From CAZFGK01 sp964518635 (lineage in GTDB: Bacteria > Zixibacteria > MSB-5A5 > GN15 > FEB-12): a stretch of 64,000 nt of DNA. Shown here one piece after another: positions 17,658-26,799 of this stretch. The DNA lies in assembly GCA_964518635.1 (NCBI GenBank), contig CAZFGK010000013.1:20241-84240 (forward strand), read 5' to 3'. How positions within the stretch are numbered: the first letter of the stretch is position 1; each line of letters opens with the position of its first letter. The notes below the pieces were generated by a model that saw nothing but the letters and a program-made list of their open reading frames with translations, did not search any database and was not told the DNA's origin. The position numbers and the translations under genes were made by a program.

Positions 17658-20024
17658 ATGCGAACGAATCGTTTTTCATCATTCCCTTTTTCAACCCTCG
17701 CGCTCTTCTTCTGCGTCATGCTGCTTACTTCCAGTCTCCATGCGGGAACGACCCTTCCGGGGCTTACTAGCAAACCAGTGCTGCTGGAACGGTCCGCGGT
17801 GAAGGATGCAGAAAAGTCTGAATTACGAACGGTTGAGAAAGATCGGTTTCGGGTCTGGGTGACATTTCGGGACAAAGGGGTCTTCTCACAAACCGATTTC
17901 AATCGTGTTTCGTCAGTTTCTCGAGTGACTGATCGCTCACTGGCCCGTCGCGCAAAAGCCGGAATTGATGAACCTCAGTTTCTCGATCTGCCGGTTGTTG
18001 AGAGCTACGTCGAGCAAGTACAGGAGACCGGGGCCAATATCCGGCGTCGTTCACGCTGGCTGAATGCTGTCTCAGTCGACGCGACCAGCGAGCAATTGCA
18101 GGCAATTCGCGCTCTTTCCGTAGTCGCATCGGTCAGTTCGGTCGTCGGATATGGCGGGAATAGATTGGTGAACGAAACGCAGGAATCGCCGCGTATTGAG
18201 AGTATTGTCCACGGGACAGCTCTGAGTTACGGCTCGTCCTTCAATCAGCTTGATCAACTGAAAGTTCCAGTGGCACACAATCTCGGTCTTACTGGTCAGG
18301 GAATTTTCCTCGCGCTCTTTGATACTGGATTTCGAACAGGTCATGAAGCATTCGCAACATGTCTCAGTGAGAGTCGCCTGATCGCGCAATATGATTTTGT
18401 CTTCAATGATGGTGTGGTCGACAATCAACCGGCCGACAATACCACTGCGTGGAATCACGGATCGTATATCTGGTCAGTATCGGCTGGTGAAAAAAGCGGG
18501 ACTATCTATGGCCCTGCATACAAGGCATCCATGGTACTTTGCAAGACCGAAGATGTACGGAGTGAAACACCGGTAGAAGAAGACAACTGGGTCGCGGCAC
18601 TGGAATTTGTAGATTCCATCGGCGTTGATGTGGTCAGTTCTTCCCTCGGTTATCTCGACTGGTACACCTACGCAAACTTCAATGGAAACAGCGCAACGAT
18701 TACCCTCGCCGCCAACACTGCGGCAGCACTTGGTATCGTCGTCTGTAATTCGATGGGGAATGAAGGGCCAGCGGCAGGAACGCTGACCGCACCGGCGGAT
18801 GCATTTGATATTCTTTCGGTCGGATCAGTCACCAGTATTGGAAGTGTATCCAGTTTTTCATCAAGAGGTCCGACATTCGACGGACGCATCAAACCGGAAG
18901 TAGTGGCACGAGGATCAGCGACCTATGCAGCTTCAGCCTCCGGCGGGACTACCACCTATTCTTCTCCATCTGGTACTTCCCTCTCAACCCCACTTGTAGC
19001 GGGAGTTGCCTGCCTCCTGATTGAGGCGCGCCCCGGCTTTACACCTTTGCAGATTCGTCAAGCACTGATGGAGAGCGCAAGTAACTCCCTCGTTCCGAAT
19101 AATGACATTGGCTGGGGGATTGTGAATATCGAGAAAGCTCTCGACTGGGGGCTTGATCTGACTGCCAGCACTAATCTGGGTAATGCCCCACTTGGTGTGA
19201 ACTTCACTGCCACCTCTCCACTCAGCCCGACCAGCTATCTCTGGAACTTCGGCGATGGTGGTACTTCAACTTTGGCGAATCCATCTCACACTTACATCAA
19301 TGGCGGAGTGTTCGCTGTCACCTGCACCATCACATCTGCTTCCGGTACTCTGATCGACACGGTGAGCACGCCGATTACCGTTCAGGCAAACCAACTCGTG
19401 ATTGCGACAGATTCTGTCTATGCCGGACAAACAGGCCAGCTTGCCTTGACACTAAGCACGACAGCAGTCCTTGATGAGTTGACGGTTCCACTGAACTTTG
19501 ACACTGCTCTTTCGGTAGTCTTTCAATCAATGACTCCGGGTGTAAATGCTGCTGCGATGGACAGTGCGATGTTTATCGTAAGAGACACGACCGCAGGAGA
19601 GTATGTCCTTAGATTTGCCGCTGGTGCGGGTTCTTCATTGCCGGTAGGAACCTATCCGCTGGCTGATTTGACATACAAGATTCATCCGTTCGAATACGGG
19701 AATCGTCAGAGTGAACTTAATGTCGAGACTGTAGCAGGGCATACGCTCATTGGGAACGGTCCGCTCGGACCGAGTATCCCGACAGTGACGAGTGGGATGG
19801 TACGCAGCTTGTATACTCTCCGTGGAAACGCGGACAATTCACCTGAACTCTCAATCGATATTGGCGACCTGACCTATCTGGTCGACATGCTCTTTATCTC
19901 ATTCACTCCGACGGTGACTATTCAATCGGGTGACTGTGACGGAGATTTCTCAATCGACATTGGCGACCTGACCAGAATGGTGGATTTCTTGTTTATTACC
20001 GGTACCCCATTCCCGAATCCGTAA
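17658..20024 (+). CDS. secreted subtilisin-family (S8) protease with PKD domain and dockerin-like tail
   Basis: 788 residues. A signal peptide (to about 29) and a propeptide-like region precede the S8 domain. The catalytic triad is D222 (ALFDTGF), H267 (WNHGSYIW) and S441 (GTSLSTPLVAG). A PKD domain follows at about 510-580 (SYLWNFGDGGTSTLANPSHT). Then comes a cohesin-like beta domain (about 585-705), and two dockerin-like repeats (SIDIGDLTYLVDMLF and SIDIGDLTRMVDFLF, each after an Asp-rich loop). The enzyme is probably exported and held to a cell-surface or extracellular assembly. The ATG has GGAG upstream. The same paired repeats end the B12-linked propeller at 36178-37413. Confidence 0.92.
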   Translation: MRTNRFSSFPFSTLALFFCVMLLTSSLHAGTTLPGLTSKPVLLERSAVKDAEKSELRTVEKDRFRVWVTFRDKGVFSQTDFNRVSSVSRVTDRSLARRAKAGIDEPQFLDLPVVESYVEQVQETGANIRRRSRWLNAVSVDATSEQLQAIRALSVVASVSSVVGYGGNRLVNETQESPRIESIVHGTALSYGSSFNQLDQLKVPVAHNLGLTGQGIFLALFDTGFRTGHEAFATCLSESRLIAQYDFVFNDGVVDNQPADNTTAWNHGSYIWSVSAGEKSGTIYGPAYKASMVLCKTEDVRSETPVEEDNWVAALEFVDSIGVDVVSSSLGYLDWYTYANFNGNSATITLAANTAAALGIVVCNSMGNEGPAAGTLTAPADAFDILSVGSVTSIGSVSSFSSRGPTFDGRIKPEVVARGSATYAASASGGTTTYSSPSGTSLSTPLVAGVACLLIEARPGFTPLQIRQALMESASNSLVPNNDIGWGIVNIEKALDWGLDLTASTNLGNAPLGVNFTATSPLSPTSYLWNFGDGGTSTLANPSHTYINGGVFAVTCTITSASGTLIDTVSTPITVQANQLVIATDSVYAGQTGQLALTLSTTAVLDELTVPLNFDTALSVVFQSMTPGVNAAAMDSAMFIVRDTTAGEYVLRFAAGAGSSLPVGTYPLADLTYKIHPFEYGNRQSELNVETVAGHTLIGNGPLGPSIPTVTSGMVRSLYTLRGNADNSPELSIDIGDLTYLVDMLFISFTPTVTIQSGDCDGDFSIDIGDLTRMVDFLFITGTPFPNP

Positions 20025-20054
20025 GACTCGTCTCACACGATTTGTGAGATACAG

Positions 20055-20095
20055 AAAGTCCCCAAATCCTTGATCAGGTTTCGGGACTTTTCTTT
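20055..20095 (+). terminator. terminator of the subtilase gene
   Basis: Imperfect hairpin aaagtccc-c-aaatcct with aggtttc-gggacttt (20055-20090) followed by TCTTT. A smaller tctcaca/tgtgaga stem precedes it. It lies between convergent genes and may act on both strands. Confidence 0.7.
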
Positions 20096-20114
20096 GAGTT
20101 AGTTCAAGTGATAG

Positions 20115-21218
20115 CTAGATCGTGAACTTTCCGTTTCGATGAATCGTCTTGCCGTCGGCTTCGATCACTCCCCCCTGACGAAGATCGCAGACCATATCCC
20201 AGTGAAGGGCACTATGATTTTTTCCGCCCGCTTCAGGGAATCCGGCTCCGACTGCGCAGTGGCAGGTTCCGCCGATTTTCTCATCAAAGAGAGTGTTCTT
20301 GGAATAATTGGTGATCTGGTAGTTCGTACCGATGGCAAACTCACCGATTGTGCGTGCCCCTTTGTCCATGTTGAGCATGGCGGTCAAATAGGCAAGATTG
20401 CTGGCTGCCTCTTCTTTCACGACACGTCCGTTCTTGAATGTCAGGCGAACGTCATTGACCTCTCTCCCGCTGTAGACACAGGGGAATGAATAGTGAATTG
20501 TTCCATTCACACCTGTCTCGTGCGGGGAGGTGAATACTTCCCCATCGGGAAAGTTCTGATCTCCGTGGCAGCTGACCCATTTCCTGCCATCCACTTTGAT
20601 CGACAAGTCTGTATCATTCGAGCGAACACGAATCATCCCAACTCGTTCGAGAATCTTGACCAGTCGCTCCTGTTCGGTTCGAATCTTTTTCCAGTGCTTT
20701 ATCGGATCAGCTGAGGTGATATGTCCGGTGCCATAGACAAAGTCTTCGTAGGTGCGAAGTGACATACCGGCATCCTGCGCCGCTGCATGTGTGGGAAACT
20801 GTGTCCCGACCCAGCTGAGCTCTTTCTTTCCAACTCGCTGAAATATTCGTTTCACAATCGGGCCACGTGCTTTCTGGCGAAGGGCCTGACGTTTCGGGTC
20901 GGTACCACCCAGATACTTGGTATTCTGATCCCCCCAGACGACTAAGAAGCAATCCATCTTCTCTGCTTCAAGCTTTGCAAGGGGGGAAACAAAAGAGAGC
21001 TGTTTGTCATTTCCGAATTTGAGCATTGCTTCGATGAATTCAGGAATGATGGTGTCAATGTAGGGCTGCCCACCCGCCTTGACCACTTCTTCCGCAGCAG
21101 CGATAAGGAGCGGCAAAGTGACCCGCTCACCGGTAATCTTGACCAATTGACCGGGTTTTACTTCGAGTGAATAGTGAACAAGAAGATGGGCGAGTTTATG
21201 GATTCGTGCGTCGGTCAT
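20115..21218 (-). CDS. M29-family (thermophilic) metallo-aminopeptidase
   Basis: 367 residues, the length of AmpS/PepS-type enzymes. Metal-ligand motifs of the family are seen: NFPDGEVFTSP near 222 (first Glu ligand), GEFAIGTN near 292, and the C-terminal GGTCHCAVGAGFPE followed by NHSALHWDMVCD. M29 enzymes use two divalent metals to remove N-terminal residues from peptides in the cytoplasm. It is convergent with the subtilase gene and precedes none on its strand closely; ogt lies 30 bases upstream and reads the same way. Confidence 0.92.
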   Translation of the reverse strand: MTDARIHKLAHLLVHYSLEVKPGQLVKITGERVTLPLLIAAAEEVVKAGGQPYIDTIIPEFIEAMLKFGNDKQLSFVSPLAKLEAEKMDCFLVVWGDQNTKYLGGTDPKRQALRQKARGPIVKRIFQRVGKKELSWVGTQFPTHAAAQDAGMSLRTYEDFVYGTGHITSADPIKHWKKIRTEQERLVKILERVGMIRVRSNDTDLSIKVDGRKWVSCHGDQNFPDGEVFTSPHETGVNGTIHYSFPCVYSGREVNDVRLTFKNGRVVKEEAASNLAYLTAMLNMDKGARTIGEFAIGTNYQITNYSKNTLFDEKIGGTCHCAVGAGFPEAGGKNHSALHWDMVCDLRQGGVIEADGKTIHRNGKFTI

Positions 21219-21248
21219 CGAATATTCCTTTTTCTCATCAGTGTCATT

Positions 21249-21824
21249 TTAATACTGAGTGAGCCCTTCATGGGCAAGCAGTTGTCGTTTGAGTTCGATC
21301 CCTCCCCCATAGCCGCCAATACCATTCCAGGCAACGACTCGATGACAAGGTACAATAATGGGAATCGTATTTGTGGCATTCGCCGAGCCGACGGCACGGT
21401 ATGCCCGAGGGGAGCCGGAGAGTTTTGCTACATCGCAATACGAACGTACCGTCCCAAACGGAATCTCTGCGACCTTTCGAAGGACAGTCCGTCGAAATGG
21501 GCTGGTGTAGACCTCCCACGGAACGGTGAATTCAGTTCTCTTCCCTGCTACATACTCTCGCAATTGAGTCATCGCTAATTTGAGAACCGGATTTGAGCTG
21601 ATTCGATCTGAATCGGGAAGCAATTGCTGAAGCTTCCGATGAAAATAATCGTCATGATCTTCCCCCGGCAGTGAGATCAGCACGACTGCGTCCTCAGTAG
21701 CCGCGATTGAAATCAAACCAAACTTCGAGCGAATCGTACCGGTTGCGACAGTAGTACGCCCTCGATTGACGGCAGAAAATCGAGTTTCCGGCTTGATTAA
21801 CTTAGACTGCTCGGCGAGTCGCAT
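21249..21824 (-). CDS. ogt: methylated-DNA--protein-cysteine S-methyltransferase
   Basis: 191 residues. The suicide cysteine is in IPIIVPCHRVV (C160). Before it come the DNA-binding helix-turn-helix SPFRRTVLRKVAEIPFGTV and RAVGSANATN, with the arginine finger and the Asn hinge. It repairs O6-methylguanine and O4-methylthymine by irreversible transfer of the alkyl group. It lacks the Ada regulatory half. Its first 23 bases overlap the end of the upstream HAD phosphatase gene, so the two are probably co-translated. Confidence 0.95.
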   Translation of the reverse strand: MRLAEQSKLIKPETRFSAVNRGRTTVATGTIRSKFGLISIAATEDAVVLISLPGEDHDDYFHRKLQQLLPDSDRISSNPVLKLAMTQLREYVAGKRTEFTVPWEVYTSPFRRTVLRKVAEIPFGTVRSYCDVAKLSGSPRAYRAVGSANATNTIPIIVPCHRVVAWNGIGGYGGGIELKRQLLAHEGLTQY

Positions 21825-22497
21825 GATGTAACTCCAGACGTTTCATGATCGCAGGTAGTTCAGTCAGATGTTCAATTTTTTCATCGGGACAAGATTTCAA
21901 CAATGCGTCAGGCCAGCCGTTCTGAGTGATGTCGTAGATTGATTTCACCGCAACAGAGTAGATTCCGAGTTCTCTCGCCGGAAGAATATCATTTTCGGTG
22001 TCGCCAATGATCACGCAGTCATCCGGTCCAACACCCAGTCTCTTCATGGCAAGAAGGAAAGGTTCAGTGCTTGGCTTAACGTGCGTGACCTCATCCCCTC
22101 CGACCCAGACACGGAAGTATTTACTCCAGCCGAATCGGTCTATCACCTGCTCGATATGCAACCGACGTTTGGTCGAGACAATCCCCATTTGGTAGCCCAC
22201 TTCGTGGAGCTCCTGTAGGGTATCTGCTACGCCGGAAAGCATTGTTGCTGATTCAGCAACTTCGAGGTCTGCCTTTTCGAGAAAAAGCTGCCGCAGGGTT
22301 TCGTAGGGGGCTTGGGTGAAATGCGGAAACATGACTTTCAGCGAATAGCCGATCCAGGGCTTGATCTCTTCTGGCGAACGAGTGGGTTCGCCGACTCCGG
22401 TCAGGGCGTGGTTAACCGCCTCGACGACCCCATCGGAGGAATCTATCAGGGTCCCATCCAGATCAAAAAGAAGAGTACAGACGGAACGACCTGACAT
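21802..22497 (-). CDS. HAD-family phosphatase, phosphoglycolate-phosphatase-like
   Basis: 231 residues from the ATG at 22497; a TTG 17 codons upstream is open but has no ribosome site. HAD motif I is LLFDLDGTLIDS with the nucleophilic Asp near residue 11. Motif II is the serine/threonine of MGIVSTKRR near 110. The motif III/IV region is VKPSTEPFLLAMKRLGV and CVIIGDTENDILPARELG. A helical C1 cap lies between I and II (about 16-80), as in Gph and PpaX. The substrate is not determined by sequence. It sits upstream of ogt with a 23-base overlap; Gph removes 2-phosphoglycolate made during DNA repair, which would suit the pairing. Confidence 0.88.
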   Translation of the reverse strand: MSGRSVCTLLFDLDGTLIDSSDGVVEAVNHALTGVGEPTRSPEEIKPWIGYSLKVMFPHFTQAPYETLRQLFLEKADLEVAESATMLSGVADTLQELHEVGYQMGIVSTKRRLHIEQVIDRFGWSKYFRVWVGGDEVTHVKPSTEPFLLAMKRLGVGPDDCVIIGDTENDILPARELGIYSVAVKSIYDITQNGWPDALLKSCPDEKIEHLTELPAIMKRLELHHATRRAV

Positions 22498-22939
22498 GGG
22501 AGGTATGTAACTCCATCTATTCGCCAAGGTCAATCCTATCCTCTGCAAATTTGAAGGAGGAATGAACTTCCTTTCCCCATGGACGGTTCTGTTGAGCAGT
22601 CAATGCACAAATCGACGGATCAGGTGAAGCTCTCAGATCTTTTCTGGTCGGAAACGGGGGTTGACCGCTATCTTTCCGTCGATCAGGTAACAGATGCCTG
22701 TTCGTTCGCTTGGCACTGAAAAAGGGAAGAAAATTCTGAGCCAGAGCGACAAATGATCAGTTCGAACGTACAAAAGCTGGCCGAGGAGATCGGAATCCTT
22801 GACCCTGACCCCGTTGCCTATAGATTGGAAAGCTTAGATGACTCACGACGACGGCACCGTACACCATCGCTATCAGGGACAGCCACACACCACCCCACCT
22901 CGGTCAGGCGATACACGCCGGGCACCATGGAGAGACCAG
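22498..22939. other. intergenic region upstream of the S41 protease, with a possible small broken ORF
   Basis: No certain gene. On the plus strand a 46-codon frame (22579-22719, MDGSVEQSMHKS onward) follows a strong AAGGAGG that is 17 bases away, rather too far. The same frame resumes after its TGA with QMISSNVQKLAEEIGIL at 22753 and then fades into Arg/His-rich sequence. A 21-codon frame at 22562 begins one base after the same AAGGAGG. This could be a decayed gene or a leader; codon use alone does not settle it. Confidence 0.3.
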
Positions 22940-24775
22940 ATGTTTCGTTACAGCTTGCAGCTTTTCGGGATTACCGTTTTTGCCCTCGGCTTGATCTATT
23001 TTGCGGCCCCCGGGGAAGCGAGTCAGACGACGGATAACTCTCCAAATCCGTACATGGCTGAAATGGAGCAGATGTACGCGGCGGATACCCTGCACATCGA
23101 TCTCTCCGAAAAAGGGAAACCGATCTCAACCGGCGCGACGAAGAAGCCGTCCCTTGATGAATTCCTCAAGCAAGTCAATAAGCTCTCACAGGTGGCAGTG
23201 ACTGTCAACCATGAGTACATGGAAGAAGTCGATGTCGAGAAGATGGTCCAGGCAGGGATCAACGGAATGCTTCAGGATCTTGACCGTTTCTCGGTTCTCA
23301 TGGAAAAATCGAGCTACGACGCCCTGATGGAGAGCACCTCCGGTCATTACAGCGGACTTGGGATGGTGATCGATCAACGGGACGGACAGATCATGATCAG
23401 CTCCCCGATGGAAGGAACCCCTGCATTTCGTAAGGGGCTTCGCGCCGGAGATCTTATCATTCAGATCGAAGGAAAATCGACCAAAGGGATGACCACCAGT
23501 GACGCCTCCAAGCTGATGCGTGGCCCGGAAGGGACACCGGTCAACCTGACCATTCAGCGTGAAGGTCTGACTGAGCCAATCGACTTCGAGATTACCCGTG
23601 CCAATATCACACTGAAATCAGTGAACTATTCTGGTGTTGTTCCGGGCACAAATGTCGGGTATGTACGTCTTTCCAGATTCGCCGAAGAGACCAGTCATGA
23701 ACTGCGTGAAGCGATTTCGGCATTGAATGAACAGAATGTCTCCGGACTGATTTTCGATCTTCGCTCCAACGGTGGCGGCTTGCTAGATCAGGCGAAAGAG
23801 ACCGCCGAGCTGTTTGTAAAAGAAGGGTCCCGTCTTGTTTCGACCAAGGGGCAAGACCCGCAATCAGAGCGAGTCTATGTCTCCGAGCGCCCCCCGCTCT
23901 TTTCAGATAAGCCGATGATCGTTCTTGTCGATGAGGGGACTGCTTCGGCATCAGAAATTGTTGCTGGTGCATTGCAGGATTGGGATCGTGCCCTGATTGT
24001 CGGCAATACCACTTTTGGCAAAGGGCTGGTTCAACAGGTTTTCAACCTCACCAATGACGGCAAAACCGCAGTCAAGCTGACAACCGGCAAGTATTACACG
24101 CCAACCGGTCGCTGCATTCAGCGTCCTGATCGTCAGAGCAAAGATGGCTCAGTTGTTCAGTCGGGTGACGAAGAGGAACTGGAAGAACCGGATTCACTCG
24201 GGACGGAGAAACGGGAAATCTACTACACCAATGGCGGACGAGTTGTCTATGGTGGTGGCGGAATTGTCCCGGATGTTACCCTTGACCGTGAAACATGGGA
24301 AGCGATTGAGATCAACCTTGAACGGAAATCTCTCTTCTTCGATTTCGCAGTCAAGTATGTCGCCGAGCATCCTGATGTCTCTCCTGCTTCCTTTACGCTG
24401 CAGGATGCGGATGTCGCGCGCTTCCGTGGTTTCATCAAAGAAAAGAAATTTGAGTACAAGACCGCCCTCGAAAATGAACTGGAATCACTGAAGAAGACTG
24501 CCAAGGAAGAAAAGAAAGAAGAACTCTTTGCTCCGTCGATTGCCGAGATTCAAAAACTGATCGACAAGCAGAAAGAGGCGGATTTCACTGCCAGCGAAGA
24601 TTACATTCGACGCGCCCTTACCCGCGAAATACTCTCCGCTATCGGTGGAGAACGTGGAGTCTACGAACAGCAGATTTTGAAGAACGACAAAGGTGTGCTG
24701 GAAGCAATTCGCCTTCTCACTAAGCCGGGTGAATACACACGGACGATCAAAGAAGGTGTTCGCAAGCAGGGTTAA
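22940..24775 (+). CDS. ctpA: C-terminal processing protease, S41 family
   Basis: 611 residues from the ATG at 22940, which has GGAG seven bases upstream and begins directly at a membrane anchor or signal (FRYSLQLFGITVFALGLIYF). An ATG at 22838 is open but adds a low-complexity extension. A PDZ domain lies at about 130-215 (SGLGMVIDQ, LRAGDLIIQIEGK). The catalytic pair is S336 in EGTASASEIVAG and K361 in NTTFGKGLVQQV, with the 25-residue spacing of Prc/CtpB. The C-terminal 170 residues extend beyond CtpA and are helical and Lys/Glu-rich, as in longer Prc-like members. It trims or degrades periplasmic proteins from their C-termini. Confidence 0.94.
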   Translation: MFRYSLQLFGITVFALGLIYFAAPGEASQTTDNSPNPYMAEMEQMYAADTLHIDLSEKGKPISTGATKKPSLDEFLKQVNKLSQVAVTVNHEYMEEVDVEKMVQAGINGMLQDLDRFSVLMEKSSYDALMESTSGHYSGLGMVIDQRDGQIMISSPMEGTPAFRKGLRAGDLIIQIEGKSTKGMTTSDASKLMRGPEGTPVNLTIQREGLTEPIDFEITRANITLKSVNYSGVVPGTNVGYVRLSRFAEETSHELREAISALNEQNVSGLIFDLRSNGGGLLDQAKETAELFVKEGSRLVSTKGQDPQSERVYVSERPPLFSDKPMIVLVDEGTASASEIVAGALQDWDRALIVGNTTFGKGLVQQVFNLTNDGKTAVKLTTGKYYTPTGRCIQRPDRQSKDGSVVQSGDEEELEEPDSLGTEKREIYYTNGGRVVYGGGGIVPDVTLDRETWEAIEINLERKSLFFDFAVKYVAEHPDVSPASFTLQDADVARFRGFIKEKKFEYKTALENELESLKKTAKEEKKEELFAPSIAEIQKLIDKQKEADFTASEDYIRRALTREILSAIGGERGVYEQQILKNDKGVLEAIRLLTKPGEYTRTIKEGVRKQG

Positions 24776-24807
24776 TTGCCCAGCAAGCACGAACATTTTT
24801 ACTTACA

Positions 24808-24846
24808 AAAGAAAGCACTCTTCTAAAGAAGAGTGCTTTTCTTTTT
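24808..24846. terminator. bidirectional terminator between convergent genes
   Basis: A perfect 12-bp stem (24812-24823 with 24828-24839, loop taaa) is followed by TTTTCTTTTT on the plus strand and preceded by an A-rich run, so it can work for both converging transcripts. Confidence 0.9.
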
Positions 24847-24862
24847 GGAATGTGTCTGAATG

Positions 24863-25333
24863 CTACTTCGTACTGTCGGGAAGTTTCCCTGTCGCCATAC
24901 CGCTGGTGTCGTTATCAAATCGCTTCAATAGCCAGAGCGAATCGGTTAATGCAAAGGTCAGCACCAGAGGTCGAGGTTGCAGATCAGCAGTATCTACCAT
25001 CGCGCAGTCAACTCGTGCTCGATTCGCCGTGTACGCTATTCGTACATCAGCAAGACGGCCAAACGAAAACTCCCCATTTGATCCATAGGCGAAGCGCAGT
25101 AGAGAGTCTGAACTGAGTCCGGCATCCAGCAATTCTACCGACGAGACCGAATCAATCGCTGCTCGATTCGACTGCTTCATGGCGTTCTGAAGTTTCAAGA
25201 CTTGCGCACGAATTGCCGGAATATGATCACGTGACGGAGGAGCCGTATCTTTCATACAGCTTATTCCCGCAAGCAACGACGCAAACGCGAGAAGCAATAG
25301 CGGAGAATGAATCCTGCTTCGGCGGAGATTCAC
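24863..25333 (-). CDS. exported protein of unknown function, possible lipoprotein
   Basis: 156 residues. The N-terminus MNLRRSRIHSPLLLLAFASL has basic, hydrophobic and GISC parts. The cysteine at 26 could be lipidated, although the -3 position is not the usual Leu. The mature part is short and mixed alpha/beta, with a helix (AIRAQVLKLQNAMKQSN) and a strand-rich half resembling NTF2-like SnoaL/DUF4878 folds; this is a weak impression. It starts with GTG directly after the stop of the 25334-26755 gene (zero-base gap), so the two are coupled. Function unknown. Confidence 0.65.
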   Translation of the reverse strand: MNLRRSRIHSPLLLLAFASLLAGISCMKDTAPPSRDHIPAIRAQVLKLQNAMKQSNRAAIDSVSSVELLDAGLSSDSLLRFAYGSNGEFSFGRLADVRIAYTANRARVDCAMVDTADLQPRPLVLTFALTDSLWLLKRFDNDTSGMATGKLPDSTK

Positions 25334-26755
25334 TTACTTCCCCTTCGGCTTGAGAGTCAATTTGTAGTGCTGATTAACTGAGGGTGTAATCGTCCCCGCC
25401 TTCACCAGACGATTGGTCGTTGCAGTAGCGACCAGATTCCAGAACCAATAACGAACTGCTTCGGTCGGCTGCAACGATGCCTCTCCCATAAGGGCTTCGA
25501 ATTTCTTCTCGTAGCCAACGATAAACGCTCGCGGCTCTCTCTCAAAAAAGGCCATCACCGGTGTCAGGAGCTGGGCGTCGAAAACATACGTCTCAGCGAT
25601 CTCTTCTGATGGAAATCTCCAAGATGGATGATCCATGAGGTTTTTCGTTGCCGCCATATCATTCGGACAGCTGACTTCCGGGACCCGACCTCCGAATTGT
25701 ATTTCATACGCGCCTGAAGAAGTATTCAGATTGAAATATTGCGAGCCGTTCAGGAATTCTCCCCCTGCTACGGCGCAGAGATATTTCGGGTTTCTGCTTT
25801 CACAAGGATCATTGCGTTCAAGCAGTCCAACTGGCCCCTGGGGGGAGATAAATCGCTGACCAAGATTCGTCCAGAGAGCCATGGCCGTGACCAATGGGTA
25901 GGTAAAGTAGAGAACCTGCCCACCTCCCATGAAATCATTGGAGTCTTTCAGGAGGGAACCGGATTTGACCAGACTATCTCGAAGTTTTGGCAAACCAGCG
26001 AGACTTTTCGTCACGGATCGAGCCAGTTCAACTGAGAGAGAGTCAGCGAGAAGGCGTGCTTTCTCGGCGGTCTCTTCACGAACGAGAGGAAAGGTAAGGC
26101 GGGTGACACCGTCTTTTCGAACAAATACTCCCATATCGGTCAGACTATCGATCAATTGCTGAACCGTCGTGCTATCCGCAGTCGTTCGCCTCGCGATCTC
26201 TCCGACTTCGATATCTTCATCTACCATTTGCAACAGAATGTGACAGAGCTCATTGTCGAACATGCGGCTATTAGTGACAAACGGCGGAAAGCTGAGCTTG
26301 CGGTTTAGATACGGTTCCATCACTCTGGGTTGATGAAACTGAAGGGTGATCGGCTGCTGAAAGACTCGTTGCGATTCGATCAGGGCATCCAACGTATCGA
26401 AGACATCGTAGACGTTAAATTCGACGGTGGCCTTTCCAAAGTTTCCGGGGACTTCGATTTTCGTCACTACCGGCAGTTTCGCTTCCGGCTCAAGCAGAAC
26501 GTGACGACGTGTCGAACGAACCGGGTTCATGTAGACACCCTCGAATCTGATGGTCGTCACAATCGCCAAAAAGCGAAGATAGTCGCTCTTGTTCTCGACC
26601 ACGAATGAGGCGTTCTGCCTCCCCCATTTTGGAATCGGGATGTCGAGATCAGTGATGATTATGTCGGTCGGTTCCTGCGCACTCAAATTGGATGAAGACA
26701 GAAAACCGAACGTCAACAGAGCAAGGATAATGGTCGAAAAAATGCTTCGTTTCAC
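25334..26755 (-). CDS. exported protein of unknown function with a helix-turn-helix-like middle
   Basis: 473 residues with a signal peptide (to NLSAQ, about 26). Residues 30-150 are beta-rich with features of a periplasmic sandwich (ASFVVENKSDYLRFLAIVTT). Residues about 185-240 read like a small winged helix: EIARRTTADSTTVQQLIDSL followed by MGVFVRKDGV. The last 200 residues contain three cysteines (CESRNPKYLC, VSC) and no domain I recognise. The presence of a winged-helix-like segment in an exported protein is odd. The downstream gene is coupled to it. Function unknown. Confidence 0.65.
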   Translation of the reverse strand: MKRSIFSTIILALLTFGFLSSSNLSAQEPTDIIITDLDIPIPKWGRQNASFVVENKSDYLRFLAIVTTIRFEGVYMNPVRSTRRHVLLEPEAKLPVVTKIEVPGNFGKATVEFNVYDVFDTLDALIESQRVFQQPITLQFHQPRVMEPYLNRKLSFPPFVTNSRMFDNELCHILLQMVDEDIEVGEIARRTTADSTTVQQLIDSLTDMGVFVRKDGVTRLTFPLVREETAEKARLLADSLSVELARSVTKSLAGLPKLRDSLVKSGSLLKDSNDFMGGGQVLYFTYPLVTAMALWTNLGQRFISPQGPVGLLERNDPCESRNPKYLCAVAGGEFLNGSQYFNLNTSSGAYEIQFGGRVPEVSCPNDMAATKNLMDHPSWRFPSEEIAETYVFDAQLLTPVMAFFEREPRAFIVGYEKKFEALMGEASLQPTEAVRYWFWNLVATATTNRLVKAGTITPSVNQHYKLTLKPKGK

Positions 26756-26799
26756 TGGATACAGACTCCCACAGTTTTAAGTGACATCCCTTGTACACG

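Noticed and set aside
22717..22719. TGA as a recoded selenocysteine codon
   Set aside because: No SECIS-like hairpin was recognised just after it and no selenoprotein family fits.
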